From: an uncultured Pelagibacteraceae bacterium
Lineage (GTDB): Bacteria > Pseudomonadota > Alphaproteobacteria > Pelagibacterales > Pelagibacteraceae
Length of the DNA stretch: 56,401 nucleotides
Assembly: GCA_902579605.1 (NCBI GenBank)
Contig: CACHHD010000005.1
Span: forward strand, 1 to 56,401
Direction of reading: 5' to 3'
The position numbers and the translations under genes are program-made. The notes beneath the pieces are model-generated. The model saw nothing but the letters and a program-made list of their open reading frames with translations. It did not search any database and had not been told where the DNA came from. Shown piece after piece: positions 16,259 to 26,482 of the stretch. How positions within the stretch are numbered: the first letter of the stretch is position 1; each line of letters opens with the position of its first letter.

Positions 16259-18736
16259 ATGTTTTTAAAACTTTATAGTAAATTAGTTTTAGATTTTCAC
16301 AAATTTACATTACTATTAATTTCATTGTTTATAATCGTATCTTTTTATTACGCTAAAAATTTTAATTTGGATGCATCATCAGATGCTTTACTATTAGAGG
16401 GGGACAAGGATTTAGAATATCTTCGTGAAACAAATAGCCGTTACGGCTCAAAAGATTTTCTTTTTTTAACTTACGCTCCAATAACGAATTTTACGGATGA
16501 AGATACTATTATAAATATACAGTTACTGAAGTCAAAAATTGAAAAATTGACTTGGGTAGACAGTGTTATAACAATTATTGATGTTCCACTTTTAAAAAGT
16601 AGTGATGAGCCATTAATGGAAAGGCTTAAAAATTACAAAACTCTTTCCTATCCAAACCTAGATAAAAATCGAGGCTTTCAAGAAATTTTAAATAGTCCTA
16701 TTTATAGAAATTATGTAATCAGCGAAGACGGAAAAACATCTGGCATAGTAATTTATTTAAAAAAAGATGAAAGGTTAAATGAATATATTAAGTTAAAAGA
16801 AAAATATTATTACGAAAATAAGGAAAAAAAACAAAGTAGTTTAGAAAAAAGAAAATATAAAGAGTTTTTAAAAGAATACGAAGAATATAAAAATTTATAT
16901 AACATAAGAAATCATCAAAATATTTCTGAGATACGAGAGATAATTAATAGATATGGAGAAAATGCAAAAATTCACTTAGGTGGAATTCCAATGATAGCCG
17001 ACGATATGATGAGCTATATAAAAAATGATATTATAGTTTTTGGGATAGGTGTTTTTGTTTTTATTATTTTAACTCTTTGGTTTATCTTTAGAAATATCAA
17101 ATGGGTTGTTATGCCTTTATTAGGTTGCGCAACCTCCGTAATAATAATGATAGGATTGTTAGGCTTTGTGGGATGGAAAGTTACGGTTATATCATCAAAT
17201 TTTATTGCCTTAATGTTAATTCTCAATATGGCAATGAATATTCATGTCACTGTAAGATTTCTTCAACTTAAAAAAGAGTACCCAAGTTTGACAAAAAAAG
17301 AAGCAGTTATAGAGGCAAGTAAAAAAATGATGTTGCCAATTCTATATACTGTTTTAACAACTATATGTGCGTTTCTTTCACTTATTTTTAGTGGAATAAA
17401 ACCTATTATTGATTTTGGCTGGATGATGACTTTGGGATTAACAGTTTCTTTTGTAGTTACGTTTCTGCTTTTGCCATGTTTATTAAATATTTTTTCATCA
17501 GAAAATGAAATTGATGTAAAAGATACTGAAAAGTCTCACATCACGAGTTTACTAGGTTCTTTAGCAAAAAAAAATAATATCGTAATATTTGGTACCACCA
17601 TAGCAATTGTAATAGCAAGTATATTGGGTATTTCGAAACTAGAAGTTGAAAATAGTTTTATAAATTACTTTGATAAAGAAACAGAAATTTATAAAGGAAT
17701 GAAAAAAATTGATGATGATCTTGGTGGAACAACTCCTTTAAATGTAATTATAAAATTTCCAACCAAACAAGAGGTTAAAGAAAATGATGATGAGTTTTCT
17801 GAGTGGGAAGAGGATGATGAAAATAAAGATGATAAAGCAAAATATTGGTTCACGAGAGATAAAATGGATAAAATTTTAAAGGTGCATGATTATTTAGATT
17901 CATTGCCTGAAATAGGTAAAGTTTTATCTTTTGGTTCAATACTTAGGGTTGCTGAAGATTTAAATAAAAAAGAACTCCAGAGTTTAGAAATTGCCGTTTT
18001 ATATAGCAAAATTCCAGATGAAATAAAAAAAGAAATAATATCTCCTTATATCTCAGTTGATAATGATGAAGCAAGAGTTGCAGTTAGAATAAAGGACTCT
18101 TTGAAAGATTTAAGAAGAGACGATTTGATTAAAAAAATAAATACTGAACTTAATACAAAATTAGGTTTAGAAAAAGATGAATATAAATTAGCTGGTGTTT
18201 TAATATTATTCAACAACTTGTTGCAAAGTTTATTTAAGTCTCAAATTCTAACCCTCGGAATAGTAATATTGGGTATATTTGCCATGTTCTTTATTTTGTT
18301 CAGAAATATTACATTATCATTTATTGGTGTTGTTCCCAATTTTATAGCGGCATTCTTTATTCTCGGTATTATCGGTTTGATGGGAATTCCTTTAGATATG
18401 ATGACTATCACGATTGCAGCAATTACCATAGGAATAGCAGTAGATAATAGCATTCATTATATTTATAGGTTTAAAGAGGAGTTTAAGAAAATAAAAAACT
18501 ATAATAAGACTCTTGATAGATGTCACAGTACTGTTGGTATTGCTATTTTAAACACCTCAATAACGATTGTTTTTGGTTTTTCCATATTAGTACTATCTAA
18601 TTTTATTCCTACTATATATTTTGGAGTGTTTACTGGTATAGCTATGCTTTTGGCAATGATTTCAGTTTTAACTTTACTCCCAAAACTATTATTAATTTAC
18701 AAGCCTTTTGGTAAAGAGAGTGACGATCTCATATAA
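16259..18736 (+). CDS. RND-superfamily exporter (MMPL family)
   Basis: Predicted proton-driven inner-membrane exporter; substrate unknown. The 825-residue protein has the RND two-fold layout: helix 1 (about residues 15-35), a first periplasmic domain, helices 2-6 (about 260-420), helix 7 (about 440), a second periplasmic domain, then helices 8-12 (about 660-815). Asp in AVDNSIHYIYRF fits the helix-10 proton-relay region. An unusually acidic stretch sits in the second periplasmic domain (NDDEFSEWEEDDENKDDKA). HpnN-type hopanoid carriers are possible relatives. It overlaps cvpA by one base. Confidence 0.85.
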   Translation: MFLKLYSKLVLDFHKFTLLLISLFIIVSFYYAKNFNLDASSDALLLEGDKDLEYLRETNSRYGSKDFLFLTYAPITNFTDEDTIINIQLLKSKIEKLTWVDSVITIIDVPLLKSSDEPLMERLKNYKTLSYPNLDKNRGFQEILNSPIYRNYVISEDGKTSGIVIYLKKDERLNEYIKLKEKYYYENKEKKQSSLEKRKYKEFLKEYEEYKNLYNIRNHQNISEIREIINRYGENAKIHLGGIPMIADDMMSYIKNDIIVFGIGVFVFIILTLWFIFRNIKWVVMPLLGCATSVIIMIGLLGFVGWKVTVISSNFIALMLILNMAMNIHVTVRFLQLKKEYPSLTKKEAVIEASKKMMLPILYTVLTTICAFLSLIFSGIKPIIDFGWMMTLGLTVSFVVTFLLLPCLLNIFSSENEIDVKDTEKSHITSLLGSLAKKNNIVIFGTTIAIVIASILGISKLEVENSFINYFDKETEIYKGMKKIDDDLGGTTPLNVIIKFPTKQEVKENDDEFSEWEEDDENKDDKAKYWFTRDKMDKILKVHDYLDSLPEIGKVLSFGSILRVAEDLNKKELQSLEIAVLYSKIPDEIKKEIISPYISVDNDEARVAVRIKDSLKDLRRDDLIKKINTELNTKLGLEKDEYKLAGVLILFNNLLQSLFKSQILTLGIVILGIFAMFFILFRNITLSFIGVVPNFIAAFFILGIIGLMGIPLDMMTITIAAITIGIAVDNSIHYIYRFKEEFKKIKNYNKTLDRCHSTVGIAILNTSITIVFGFSILVLSNFIPTIYFGVFTGIAMLLAMISVLTLLPKLLLIYKPFGKESDDLI

Positions 18737-19281
18737 TGAGCAATTTTTTTGAGGAAATAGTAAATATAATAAATATATTTGATTTATTTGTAGCAATAAT
18801 TTTTGTCTATTGCATCGTACAGTGTTTTATCAAAGGTTTCTCATTAAGTTTGATATCATTTATGAAATGGGTGATATCAACTATTGTTACAATTATTCTA
18901 GTTCCTAGACTTCAGCCAGTAGTTAGCGACTATATAGAGTCTGAATTTATCAATAATTTAGGTTTGGGTGTTGTAATTTTTATCTTTACTCTATTTCTGA
19001 CAATTCTTATTGGTAAGGCTTTGAGTAAAACTGTAACCTGGACAGGAGTGGGATCAATAGATAAATCTTTTGGCTTATTATTTGGTTTTTTTAAAGGCTA
19101 TATTGTTTCAGTGTGTATATTTTCCATATTAAATTGGTTTTATCCGTTTAAAAATTGGGGTATATCAACAGAAGATGCTTTGTCTTTTAATTTAATTAAT
19201 AAAGGAAGTGAAATATTAATTAAGGAGTTTCCTTCTGGAGATGATCTAATTGATACAAAAGAACAAATTGAAAAAATTTAA
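18736..19281 (+). CDS. cvpA: CvpA-family inner membrane protein
   Basis: The 181-residue protein has four hydrophobic segments and the CvpA landmarks: an N-terminal INIFDLFVAII helix, the CIVQCFIKGFSLSLISFMKW region, and the loop SIDKSFGLLFGFFKGYIV. CvpA was named for colicin V production; its general role is thought to be in envelope or stress physiology. The cvpA-purF pair is conserved, and here the end of cvpA overlaps the purF start region by up to 32 bases. Confidence 0.9.
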   Translation: MSNFFEEIVNIINIFDLFVAIIFVYCIVQCFIKGFSLSLISFMKWVISTIVTIILVPRLQPVVSDYIESEFINNLGLGVVIFIFTLFLTILIGKALSKTVTWTGVGSIDKSFGLLFGFFKGYIVSVCIFSILNWFYPFKNWGISTEDALSFNLINKGSEILIKEFPSGDDLIDTKEQIEKI

Positions 19282-20719
19282 ATCTGATAAATTAAATGAG
19301 GAATGTGGTATTTTTGGAGTATCAAACCATGAAAACGCGTCTAGGGTAGTTGCGCTTGGATTGCATTCTCTTCAACACAGAGGTCAAGAGGGTTGTGGAA
19401 TTGTGTCTTTTGATGGTACAAGCTTTCACTCGGAAAAAAGACAAGGTTTAGTTGGTGATCACTTTACAAATATTGAAACTTTAAAAAAATTACCAGGTAA
19501 TTCCGCTATAGGTCACAATAGATATTCAACAACTGGCGAAACATCTCTAAGAAATATACAACCTTTTTTTGCAGATTTATATCATGGTGGTTTAAGTATT
19601 GCTCATAATGGAAATCTTACTAATGCTATATCTTTAAGAAATGATCTTGTAAAAAATGGTTCAATTTTTAGAACTACTAGTGATACTGAAACAATTGTTC
19701 AATTAATTGCAAAATCTAAGAGAGAAAAAATATTAGATAAAATTACAGAGACTTTATTTAAAATTCAAGGAGGTTATGCTCTTGTGATTTTAACTAATAA
19801 AAAATTAATTGGAATACGAGATCCGCTTGGAATAAGACCTTTAGTGATAGGAAAATTAGGTAAATCATATATATTTGCATCGGAAACATGCGCATTAGAT
19901 ATTGTAGATGCAAAATTTATTCGAGAAGTTGAAAATGGAGAAATAGTTGTTATAGAAAACGATCAAATTAAAAGTTTTAAACCATTTAATAAAATTAAAT
20001 CTAGACCATGTGTTTTTGAATATATTTATTTTGCTAGACCTGATAGCATTCTAAAAGGTGAATGTGCTTATGAGTACCGCAAAAGATTAGGGATAGAACT
20101 AGCAAAAGAGTCAGAAATTGAAGCTGATATGGTTGTGCCCGTTCCAGACTCAGGGGTACCCGCAGCAATAGGTTATTCTCAGGCTTCTAAGATTAAATTT
20201 GAGCTTGGCTTAATTAGAAATCATTATGTTGGAAGGACGTTTATCGAGCCAACTCAAAATATCAGAAGTTTTGGTGTAAAACTTAAATTAAGTTCTACAA
20301 AAAGTATTTTAAAAAATAAATCCATTGTTTTAATTGATGACTCTCTCGTTAGAGGTACAACGTGCAGTAAAATAGTTAAGATGCTTTTTAAAGCAGGAGT
20401 AAAAGAAGTTCATGTAAGAATAGCATGTCCAGAAATAAAATATCCAGATTTTTACGGTGTAGATATGCCTACAAAAAAAGAGCTTCTATCAAGTAATAAA
20501 AATAAAACTGAAATTTGTGAATTTTTAGGTGCAACAAGTGTGAAGTTTTTAAGCATTGATGGTTTATACAAAGCTTTATTAAATGAAAAGAGAAATAAAG
20601 ATTATCCACAATTTAGTGATCATTATTTTACTGGAGAATATCCTATTAAAGCTCTTGATAAATTAGGAAATGAAAAAATAACTCAACTATCTTTACTTAG
20701 TAATAAATCAAGTTCTTAA
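19250..20719 (+). CDS. purF: Amidophosphoribosyltransferase
   Basis: First committed step of purine synthesis: PRPP plus glutamine to phosphoribosylamine. The 489-residue protein has an Ntn glutaminase domain (nucleophile in NEECGIFGV, Cys19 from the chosen start; then RGQEGCGI and GHNRYST) and a PRTase domain with the PRPP loop VLIDDSLVRGTT. No in-frame ATG precedes the Cys. TTG at 19250 is chosen because GGAG lies 9 bases upstream; TTG at 19268 is the alternative. Either gives a short propeptide, as in Bacillus-type PurF where cleavage exposes the Cys. Confidence 0.95.
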   Translation: MIQKNKLKKFKSDKLNEECGIFGVSNHENASRVVALGLHSLQHRGQEGCGIVSFDGTSFHSEKRQGLVGDHFTNIETLKKLPGNSAIGHNRYSTTGETSLRNIQPFFADLYHGGLSIAHNGNLTNAISLRNDLVKNGSIFRTTSDTETIVQLIAKSKREKILDKITETLFKIQGGYALVILTNKKLIGIRDPLGIRPLVIGKLGKSYIFASETCALDIVDAKFIREVENGEIVVIENDQIKSFKPFNKIKSRPCVFEYIYFARPDSILKGECAYEYRKRLGIELAKESEIEADMVVPVPDSGVPAAIGYSQASKIKFELGLIRNHYVGRTFIEPTQNIRSFGVKLKLSSTKSILKNKSIVLIDDSLVRGTTCSKIVKMLFKAGVKEVHVRIACPEIKYPDFYGVDMPTKKELLSSNKNKTEICEFLGATSVKFLSIDGLYKALLNEKRNKDYPQFSDHYFTGEYPIKALDKLGNEKITQLSLLSNKSSS

Positions 20720-22044
20720 TTAAGTCTATAAATTCTCTTTTTTTTATCTACAAATATCATTTCGTTTTTTAAAAAAATAACATCGCTATAAATATCAAAG
20801 GTATTTTTTTTAATTGAACTGACGTTAAATTTTTCTAAATCGATTTCTATAAAATAGGAATTATCAGAAATTAAAACTAGTTTTGAGTTTGCGATGTAAA
20901 TGTGATTGATTTTTTTTATCTTTTTTTTGAAGCTTTTATTCAAATAATTTTCAATCATTGAATAAATACTTTTTGAAAATAAAATTTCTCCTGTTTCTTT
21001 GCTTATTAATATTAAGTAATTATCATTATTTACCGTTAAAATCATATTGCCAGATGAGGCTGGTAATAATCTTGATTTAACATTTAAATCCCATTTTTTT
21101 TCTCCATTGCTCGTTAGTAAAGAAATTTTTTTGTCAGTAGATATTATAATATTATTTTTTGAGACAACTATAGGATTTGCTCGAAAGATAATTTCCGTCT
21201 CAGGTTTAAAATTTTGTATCCAATTAATTTCTTTTGAATTTATTAAATTAAGAGAATATAAGGTTCCGCTTGTAGAAAGAAATAATAGATTATTTTTTTC
21301 ATCGAAGGCAAGATTACTTTTAAAACTGGATACTGTTTTTGAAGGTTGAGTATAAAATTCATCAATTTTTTTTCCATCTTTAATGTTAATTAAAATAATT
21401 TTATTTTTCTCATCTGAAACGAACAGAGTATTATCAATAATTTTTGAATTTGATCTAAAAGGTATCAAGTAGTTTTTTGCCCAATTTACTTTATTATTTT
21501 TATAATCAAGAGAATAGATATAGCCAAAGTTATCAGTAACAATTATCGATTCATCTTTTAGCAATATTTCAATATCTTTATTAGTTTTTTTCATTTTTTT
21601 TTTGTAAAAATTGTATTTATAAATTAGTAGATTGCTACTTAAAGAGTAAACTCCAACGTTTCCTTTTTTATCAGAGAAAAAAAGATTATCTCCTTTACCC
21701 AAAATACTATTATTTATCTTTGCATTTGTTATTTTAGACAATTTTTTATATTTTCCGTTATTAAAAAATTTAACATTTTCGATATTATTAAATTTATTTT
21801 GATTACTTTGACTCCAATTTTCAAAAGTTTTTGGAGAATTTAGTTTAAGCTTTTGATTTAAAGAAAGCTCTTTTTCCCCAATTACAATCTCCTTCTTTTT
21901 GAAAACTAGCTCTAAATTTGATTCTGTCTTTTCTAACTTTTTTTTTGTTATTTGATCACTACCTTGCCAGATACCAGTTTTATTATCAAATGAACAACTG
22001 TTTATAAAAATAATAATAATAATAAAATAAAATATTTTATTCAT
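20716..22044 (-). CDS. bamB: BamB-like outer-membrane assembly lipoprotein (PQQ-type beta-propeller)
   Basis: The 442-residue protein begins with a lipoprotein signal ending in INSC (Cys about residue 17). It continues with repeated blade patterns such as GKGDNLFFSDKKGNVGVYSL, IIDNTLFVSDEKNKIILI and GNMILTVNNDNYLILIS. BamB is a propeller scaffold of the BAM complex that folds outer-membrane proteins such as LptD. It follows a YfgM-like gene by two bases, as in the common yfgM-bamB-der order, but der is missing here. Sequence is strongly diverged, so the call leans on architecture and context. Confidence 0.8.
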   Translation of the reverse strand: MNKIFYFIIIIIFINSCSFDNKTGIWQGSDQITKKKLEKTESNLELVFKKKEIVIGEKELSLNQKLKLNSPKTFENWSQSNQNKFNNIENVKFFNNGKYKKLSKITNAKINNSILGKGDNLFFSDKKGNVGVYSLSSNLLIYKYNFYKKKMKKTNKDIEILLKDESIIVTDNFGYIYSLDYKNNKVNWAKNYLIPFRSNSKIIDNTLFVSDEKNKIILINIKDGKKIDEFYTQPSKTVSSFKSNLAFDEKNNLLFLSTSGTLYSLNLINSKEINWIQNFKPETEIIFRANPIVVSKNNIIISTDKKISLLTSNGEKKWDLNVKSRLLPASSGNMILTVNNDNYLILISKETGEILFSKSIYSMIENYLNKSFKKKIKKINHIYIANSKLVLISDNSYFIEIDLEKFNVSSIKKNTFDIYSDVIFLKNEMIFVDKKKRIYRLN

Positions 22045-22046
22045 CC

Positions 22047-22610
22047 TTACATTTTAGAATTTGTAAATTCTTTTGCTTTAAGAAATTCACCTTTTGATAA
22101 ATAATATTTTTTTATGTAATCTGAAACGGTACTTTTCCACAACGAGTTAGATATTATCAAAGGTTTTAAATTATTTAATAACTCATTTTCTGTGATTTCA
22201 TCCCCAATAAAAATTACTTTCTTAAATATAAATAAGTTTTTTGTTTCTGGATCTAAACTTGAAATGGATAAAATTTTATCAAAATACCCTAAAATTTCTT
22301 TTTTATTTTTTACCAAATTATTATCAATAACTAAATTTAGTGCTGAAGGTGAATAAAAATCATTTTTTTCATTAATTATACCAATTAATATTTCAACTGC
22401 CTCTATTGTTTTGTTTTTCTCAATAAATATTTGTGCTTTATTAAAATTTTTTGAAATGTCTACATTCTTTTTATTCTTGTATTCATTTATAAATATAAAA
22501 GAAAATAAAATTATTAGAATGATAATGATTAATGAAATAATCTTAATTCTATTTTTTTTTAAAAAACCAGTTAAAGTTAGTTTATCATTATTTAAATCTT
22601 CATCTGTCAT
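22047..22610 (-). CDS. YfgM-like membrane-anchored TPR protein
   Basis: The 187-residue protein has a short cytoplasmic N terminus, one membrane helix (about residues 23-42) and a Lys/Asn-rich helical periplasmic region of TPR character. That is the layout of YfgM, which associates with the Sec translocon and periplasmic chaperones. The two-base spacing to the BamB-like gene is the strongest support. The gene upstream is panB, two bases away, and all are read in one direction from psd. Confidence 0.75.
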   Translation of the reverse strand: MTDEDLNNDKLTLTGFLKKNRIKIISLIIIILIILFSFIFINEYKNKKNVDISKNFNKAQIFIEKNKTIEAVEILIGIINEKNDFYSPSALNLVIDNNLVKNKKEILGYFDKILSISSLDPETKNLFIFKKVIFIGDEITENELLNNLKPLIISNSLWKSTVSDYIKKYYLSKGEFLKAKEFTNSKM

Positions 22611-22612
22611 TA

Positions 22613-23386
22613 TTAAAAACTGTGTTTATTTCCTGGAAATTTTTTGCCTTTAATTTCACTACTAAATTTTTTAACCGCTTTATTTATAATAAGTTTCAAG
22701 TTACTGTATTTTTTAACAAATTTAGGATGAAAACCGCTGATACCTAACATGTCATCTGTAACTAATATTTGACCATCACAAAAGGATGAAGAGCCAATTC
22801 CAATAGTTGGTATTATCAATGTTTGAGTAATATCTTTAGCAGTTTTTTTTGAAATACACTCTAAAACTACTGAAAAAGCACCAGCGTTTTCTATGTGTTT
22901 TGCCAATTTAATAAGTCTGACCTTATCTCTATTATTTTTTCCTTCAACTTTAAATTTTTTTTTAAATTGAGGGGTATAACCAATATGTCCCATAACATTT
23001 ATTTTTGACTTAGTAAGTTTTTTTACAATATTTAAATTACTATAATTATTTTCAATTTTAACCGCATCACATTTAGACTCTTTTAAAATGCGTTTTGCAT
23101 TTGATAAGGCCTGCATTGGTGTTTTATAACTATTTTTTGGCATGTCTACGACCACTAGAGACTTTGTTGCATTAAGTTTAACTGCCTTTGCATGGTTTAT
23201 AACCGTGTCTAAGTTTAAATTATGAGTATTTTTCATGCCATATAATACATTTGCCATTGAGTCGCCTATTAATATTAAATCACAATATTTATCCAATATT
23301 TTTGCAATGGATTGGGAATAAGAAGTTAAACAAACTATTTTACTTTTATTTTTTTTTTTTAAAAAATTGTTTATTTTTTGTTTCAT
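22613..23386 (-). CDS. panB: 3-methyl-2-oxobutanoate hydroxymethyltransferase
   Basis: Adds a hydroxymethyl group from methylene-tetrahydrofolate to ketoisovalerate, first step toward pantothenate and CoA. The 257-residue protein shows the PanB pattern: CLTSYSQSIAKILD, LILIGDSMANVLYG, KIENN (metal/acid), the GHIGYTPQ loop and TIGIGSSSFCDGQILV. Its start overlaps the guaA stop by one base. panC is not in the window. Confidence 0.95.
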   Translation of the reverse strand: MKQKINNFLKKKNKSKIVCLTSYSQSIAKILDKYCDLILIGDSMANVLYGMKNTHNLNLDTVINHAKAVKLNATKSLVVVDMPKNSYKTPMQALSNAKRILKESKCDAVKIENNYSNLNIVKKLTKSKINVMGHIGYTPQFKKKFKVEGKNNRDKVRLIKLAKHIENAGAFSVVLECISKKTAKDITQTLIIPTIGIGSSSFCDGQILVTDDMLGISGFHPKFVKKYSNLKLIINKAVKKFSSEIKGKKFPGNKHSF

Positions 23387-24957
23387 TATTCAAGTTCAAT
23401 TGTACTTGGTGGTTTTGAGGTTATATCATAAACTACTCTGTTAATGCCTGAAACTCCATTTATAATTTTGTTAGATATTTCGCTTAAATATTCATTGGTA
23501 AAACTATATTTAGCTGCTGTCATACCGTCCTCAGAAGTAACAGCTCTTAATAAACAAGTATACTCAAAAGTTCTAGTATCTCCCATAACACCTACTGTCT
23601 TGACTGGCAAAAGGGCAGCATAAGCTTGCCAGATTTTATTATAAAGTTTATTTTTCTTTAAACTTTTCATGAATATATCATCAGCTTCTTGTAATATTTG
23701 AATTTTTTTCTCTGTTATTTTTCCAACTATTCTTATTGCTAAACCAGGGCCAGGAAAGGGATGTTTGTTTAATATTAAAGGATCTAACCCGAGTGATTTT
23801 CCTAAGCCCCTTACCTCGTCCTTGAAAAGTTCCTTTAAGGGTTCAATCAATTTTAATTGCATTTTTTTTGGAAGTCCCCCAACATTATGATGTGATTTAA
23901 TTTTAGATGTTTTGCTACCAGACGCTGATCTGCTTTCAATAATATCAGGATAAAGTGTTCCCTGAGCTAAATATTTTACTTTTTTAAACTTTCTGGCTTC
24001 TCTTTCAAAGATTTTGATAAATAATTTTCCAATTATTTTTCTTTTATTTTCTGGGTCAGTAACGTTTTTAAGTTTTTTGTAGAAAAGTTTTCTACAATTA
24101 ATTAATTTTAAATTTAATTTATATTTATTTTTAAAAAGATAATAAGTATTTTTAAATTCATTTTTTCTTAAAAGACCTGTATCAACCATTATGCATTTAA
24201 GATTTTTTTTTATTGCTTTATTAATTAGCAAAGCTACAACACTACTATCTACACCCCCGGAAAGAGCACAAATAACTTTATCTGACTGTATCTTGTTTTT
24301 TAAATCATAAATAATTCTATTTTTTTCGATATTTATAATCCAATTTTTTTTAATTTTACAAATATTTAAAACAAAGTTTTTAATAATTCTGTGCCCATTT
24401 ATGGTATGAGTAACCTCAGGATGAAATTGAATTCCATAAATTTTTTTTTTTGTATGTTGTATAGCAGTAAATTTGGAGTTAAACGTAGATGCTATATTAA
24501 TAAAATTTTTGGGAATTTTATAAACAGCGTCTTGATGGCTCATCCAAACTTTAGCTTTTTTAAATTTAAAAAATTTGTTAAATAAAATTGAATTATATTT
24601 TTTTTTTAAAATTGCTTCGCCAAACTCTCTTTTTTTTTCAGACTTTTTAATTTTTCCCCCAAAAACTTTAGATATTAATTGTAATCCATAGCAAATACCT
24701 AGAACTGGAATATTTTTTTCAAAAATTTTTTTAGAGATTTTAGGGTATGTTTTTTTTGTTACTGTAGAAGGTCCTCCAGATAAAATAATGCCTTTGATCT
24801 TTGCAAAATTTTTAACTTTGCCAAATTCTTCTAAATTCATAATCTCACAATAAACTTTAAGCTCTCTAATTCTTCTTGCTATCAATTTTGTTACTTGAGA
24901 ACCAAAGTCTATTATAAGAATTTTGTCTTTTTTTTTTAAATTAGTCTTTGAAAACAT
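23386..24957 (-). CDS. guaA: GMP synthase (glutamine-hydrolysing)
   Basis: Converts XMP to GMP. The 523-residue protein has the class I glutaminase domain first (LSGGPSTV; nucleophile in GICYGLQL; catalytic His in FHPEVTH), then the ATP pyrophosphatase domain ([15 protein letters not shown]) and the dimerisation domain ending [17 protein letters not shown]. It follows guaB with only one TPR gene between, so the two enzymes that make GMP from IMP are probably co-transcribed. Confidence 0.97.
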   Translation of the reverse strand: MFSKTNLKKKDKILIIDFGSQVTKLIARRIRELKVYCEIMNLEEFGKVKNFAKIKGIILSGGPSTVTKKTYPKISKKIFEKNIPVLGICYGLQLISKVFGGKIKKSEKKREFGEAILKKKYNSILFNKFFKFKKAKVWMSHQDAVYKIPKNFINIASTFNSKFTAIQHTKKKIYGIQFHPEVTHTINGHRIIKNFVLNICKIKKNWIINIEKNRIIYDLKNKIQSDKVICALSGGVDSSVVALLINKAIKKNLKCIMVDTGLLRKNEFKNTYYLFKNKYKLNLKLINCRKLFYKKLKNVTDPENKRKIIGKLFIKIFEREARKFKKVKYLAQGTLYPDIIESRSASGSKTSKIKSHHNVGGLPKKMQLKLIEPLKELFKDEVRGLGKSLGLDPLILNKHPFPGPGLAIRIVGKITEKKIQILQEADDIFMKSLKKNKLYNKIWQAYAALLPVKTVGVMGDTRTFEYTCLLRAVTSEDGMTAAKYSFTNEYLSEISNKIINGVSGINRVVYDITSKPPSTIELE

Positions 24958-25380
24958 TTATTTATTCAATATATCATCTAATTTAATTTGTAATTTTGAA
25001 GTCTGATCACATAAATTTTTACAAACTTTTTTAAAATTTTTTATAAGTTTTTTGGTCTCAGAATAGTCAGATTTTCTTATTTTAAGTTGTGCTAAATTTA
25101 AAACTGCTTCTTCATTTTTTGGGTTTAATAAAATTACTGTTTTTAAATAAGCTTCCTCTTGTTCATCGTTTTTTTTAAAATTATAAATCTTCGATAGGTA
25201 GAGATATGAATTTTCATTTTTAGGATTAAAAACTATATCTTGCTCAAATTTAAATTTGGCTAAATCATATTTTTTCTCACTAAATAAATTTTTTCCTTTT
25301 TCAAAGTTGTTTATTTCAGCTTTTAAAGCTGTAAAAAATAAAATAAGGACCATAATATAAATTTTTTTAATTGTTTTCAT
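24958..25380 (-). CDS. Exported TPR protein
   Basis: The 140-residue protein has a hydrophobic export signal (ending near LKAE, about residue 22) and about three TPR-like helical pairs (KNLFSEKKYDLAKFKFEQ, NSYLYLSKIYNFKKNDEQEEAY, NEEAVLNLAQLKIRKSDYSE). A Cys pair near the C terminus (KVCKNLCDQ) could form a disulfide. Its start overlaps guaB by ATGA and its stop abuts guaA, so it is embedded in the gua operon. Nothing ties it to GMP synthesis beyond position; function unknown. Confidence 0.75.
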   Translation of the reverse strand: MKTIKKIYIMVLILFFTALKAEINNFEKGKNLFSEKKYDLAKFKFEQDIVFNPKNENSYLYLSKIYNFKKNDEQEEAYLKTVILLNPKNEEAVLNLAQLKIRKSDYSETKKLIKNFKKVCKNLCDQTSKLQIKLDDILNK

Positions 25381-26456
25381 AACTTATAATTTGTTGTGCT
25401 TTTAATTGTCTCTACGCTGTGAACCATACTTTCATAGAATCCTGCTTTTGTAATTTTAATAAATTTAGATCTTTTACCAACTTCCTCTATTTTTTTAGCT
25501 CCTATATAACCCATAGACGATCTGAGACCACCTTGTAATTGATAAATTATTTTAGATACTGGACCTTTAAACAATACTCTGCTTTCAACACCTTCAGGAA
25601 CAAACTTGGTTTTATCCTTATAGCTTTTTTGAAAGTATCGTTCAGAGGATCCAGATGACATTGCCCCAATAGATCCCATGCCTCTATAAAGCTTATATAA
25701 TTTTTTTTTAATTTTAAACTTTTTACCAGGACTTTCCTCTGTGCCAGCAAATATTGATCCCATCATTATAGCGTCTGCTCCTGCAGCTATTGCTTTAATA
25801 ATATCGCCTGAAAATTTTATTCCACCATCAGAAATAATTTTAACTTTTCTTTTATTCATTGCCTTTTTTACATTAAGCAAAGCAGTGATTTGAGGAACTC
25901 CTATTCCAGCCACCATTCTAGTTGTGCAAATAGATCCCGGTCCTATTCCAACTTTTAAAATATCAGCTCCTGTATTGTAAAGAAGTTTTGCTGCTTCACC
26001 AGTGGCGATATTTCCAACACAAATCGTAATTTTATTTGAAAATTTCTTTATTTCTTTCAAAATTTTTAACACATTGTTGCTGTGACCGTGAGCTGTATCG
26101 ATAACCAACATATCTGTTCCATAGTCAATTAAGTTTTTTGCTCTAGTCAATTCCTTTTGGGAAGTTCCTATTGCTGCCCCAACCTTTAAATTATTATTTT
26201 TAACTTTTTTAATTTCATTACATTGTTTTTTAATTTCTAAGTTTCTATGTATTACTCCAATTCCGCCATTTTTTGCCATTGCTATAGCCATTTTTGATTC
26301 TGTGACTGTATCCATAGCAGATGAAATAAAAGGAATTTTAAGATTTATCTTATCTGATAAATTGACATTTATATTGGCGTTTGCTGGGGTAATTGACGAA
26401 AATTTTGGTATTAATAAAACATCATCAAATGTAAGGGCTTCTTTTATTGTTTCCAT
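25377..26456 (-). CDS. guaB: IMP dehydrogenase lacking CBS domains
   Basis: Oxidises IMP to XMP, the NAD-dependent branch step to guanine nucleotides. The (beta/alpha)8 core is complete: [21 protein letters not shown], the active-site loop [11 protein letters not shown] with Cys177, [23 protein letters not shown], and the flap [10 protein letters not shown]. The protein is 359 residues against about 490 for typical bacterial GuaB. The two CBS modules expected between strands 2 and 3 are replaced by a few residues (about 80-90). The frame is intact, so this is a compact enzyme, not a broken gene. Confidence 0.95.
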   Translation of the reverse strand: METIKEALTFDDVLLIPKFSSITPANANINVNLSDKINLKIPFISSAMDTVTESKMAIAMAKNGGIGVIHRNLEIKKQCNEIKKVKNNNLKVGAAIGTSQKELTRAKNLIDYGTDMLVIDTAHGHSNNVLKILKEIKKFSNKITICVGNIATGEAAKLLYNTGADILKVGIGPGSICTTRMVAGIGVPQITALLNVKKAMNKRKVKIISDGGIKFSGDIIKAIAAGADAIMMGSIFAGTEESPGKKFKIKKKLYKLYRGMGSIGAMSSGSSERYFQKSYKDKTKFVPEGVESRVLFKGPVSKIIYQLQGGLRSSMGYIGAKKIEEVGKRSKFIKITKAGFYESMVHSVETIKSTTNYKL

Positions 26457-26482
26457 ATAAACTTATATACAATTTTGTAAAT

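Noticed and set aside
25377-26456. Truncated guaB pseudogene
   Set aside because: Both ends and all catalytic motifs are present; only the internal CBS module is missing and the frame is intact.
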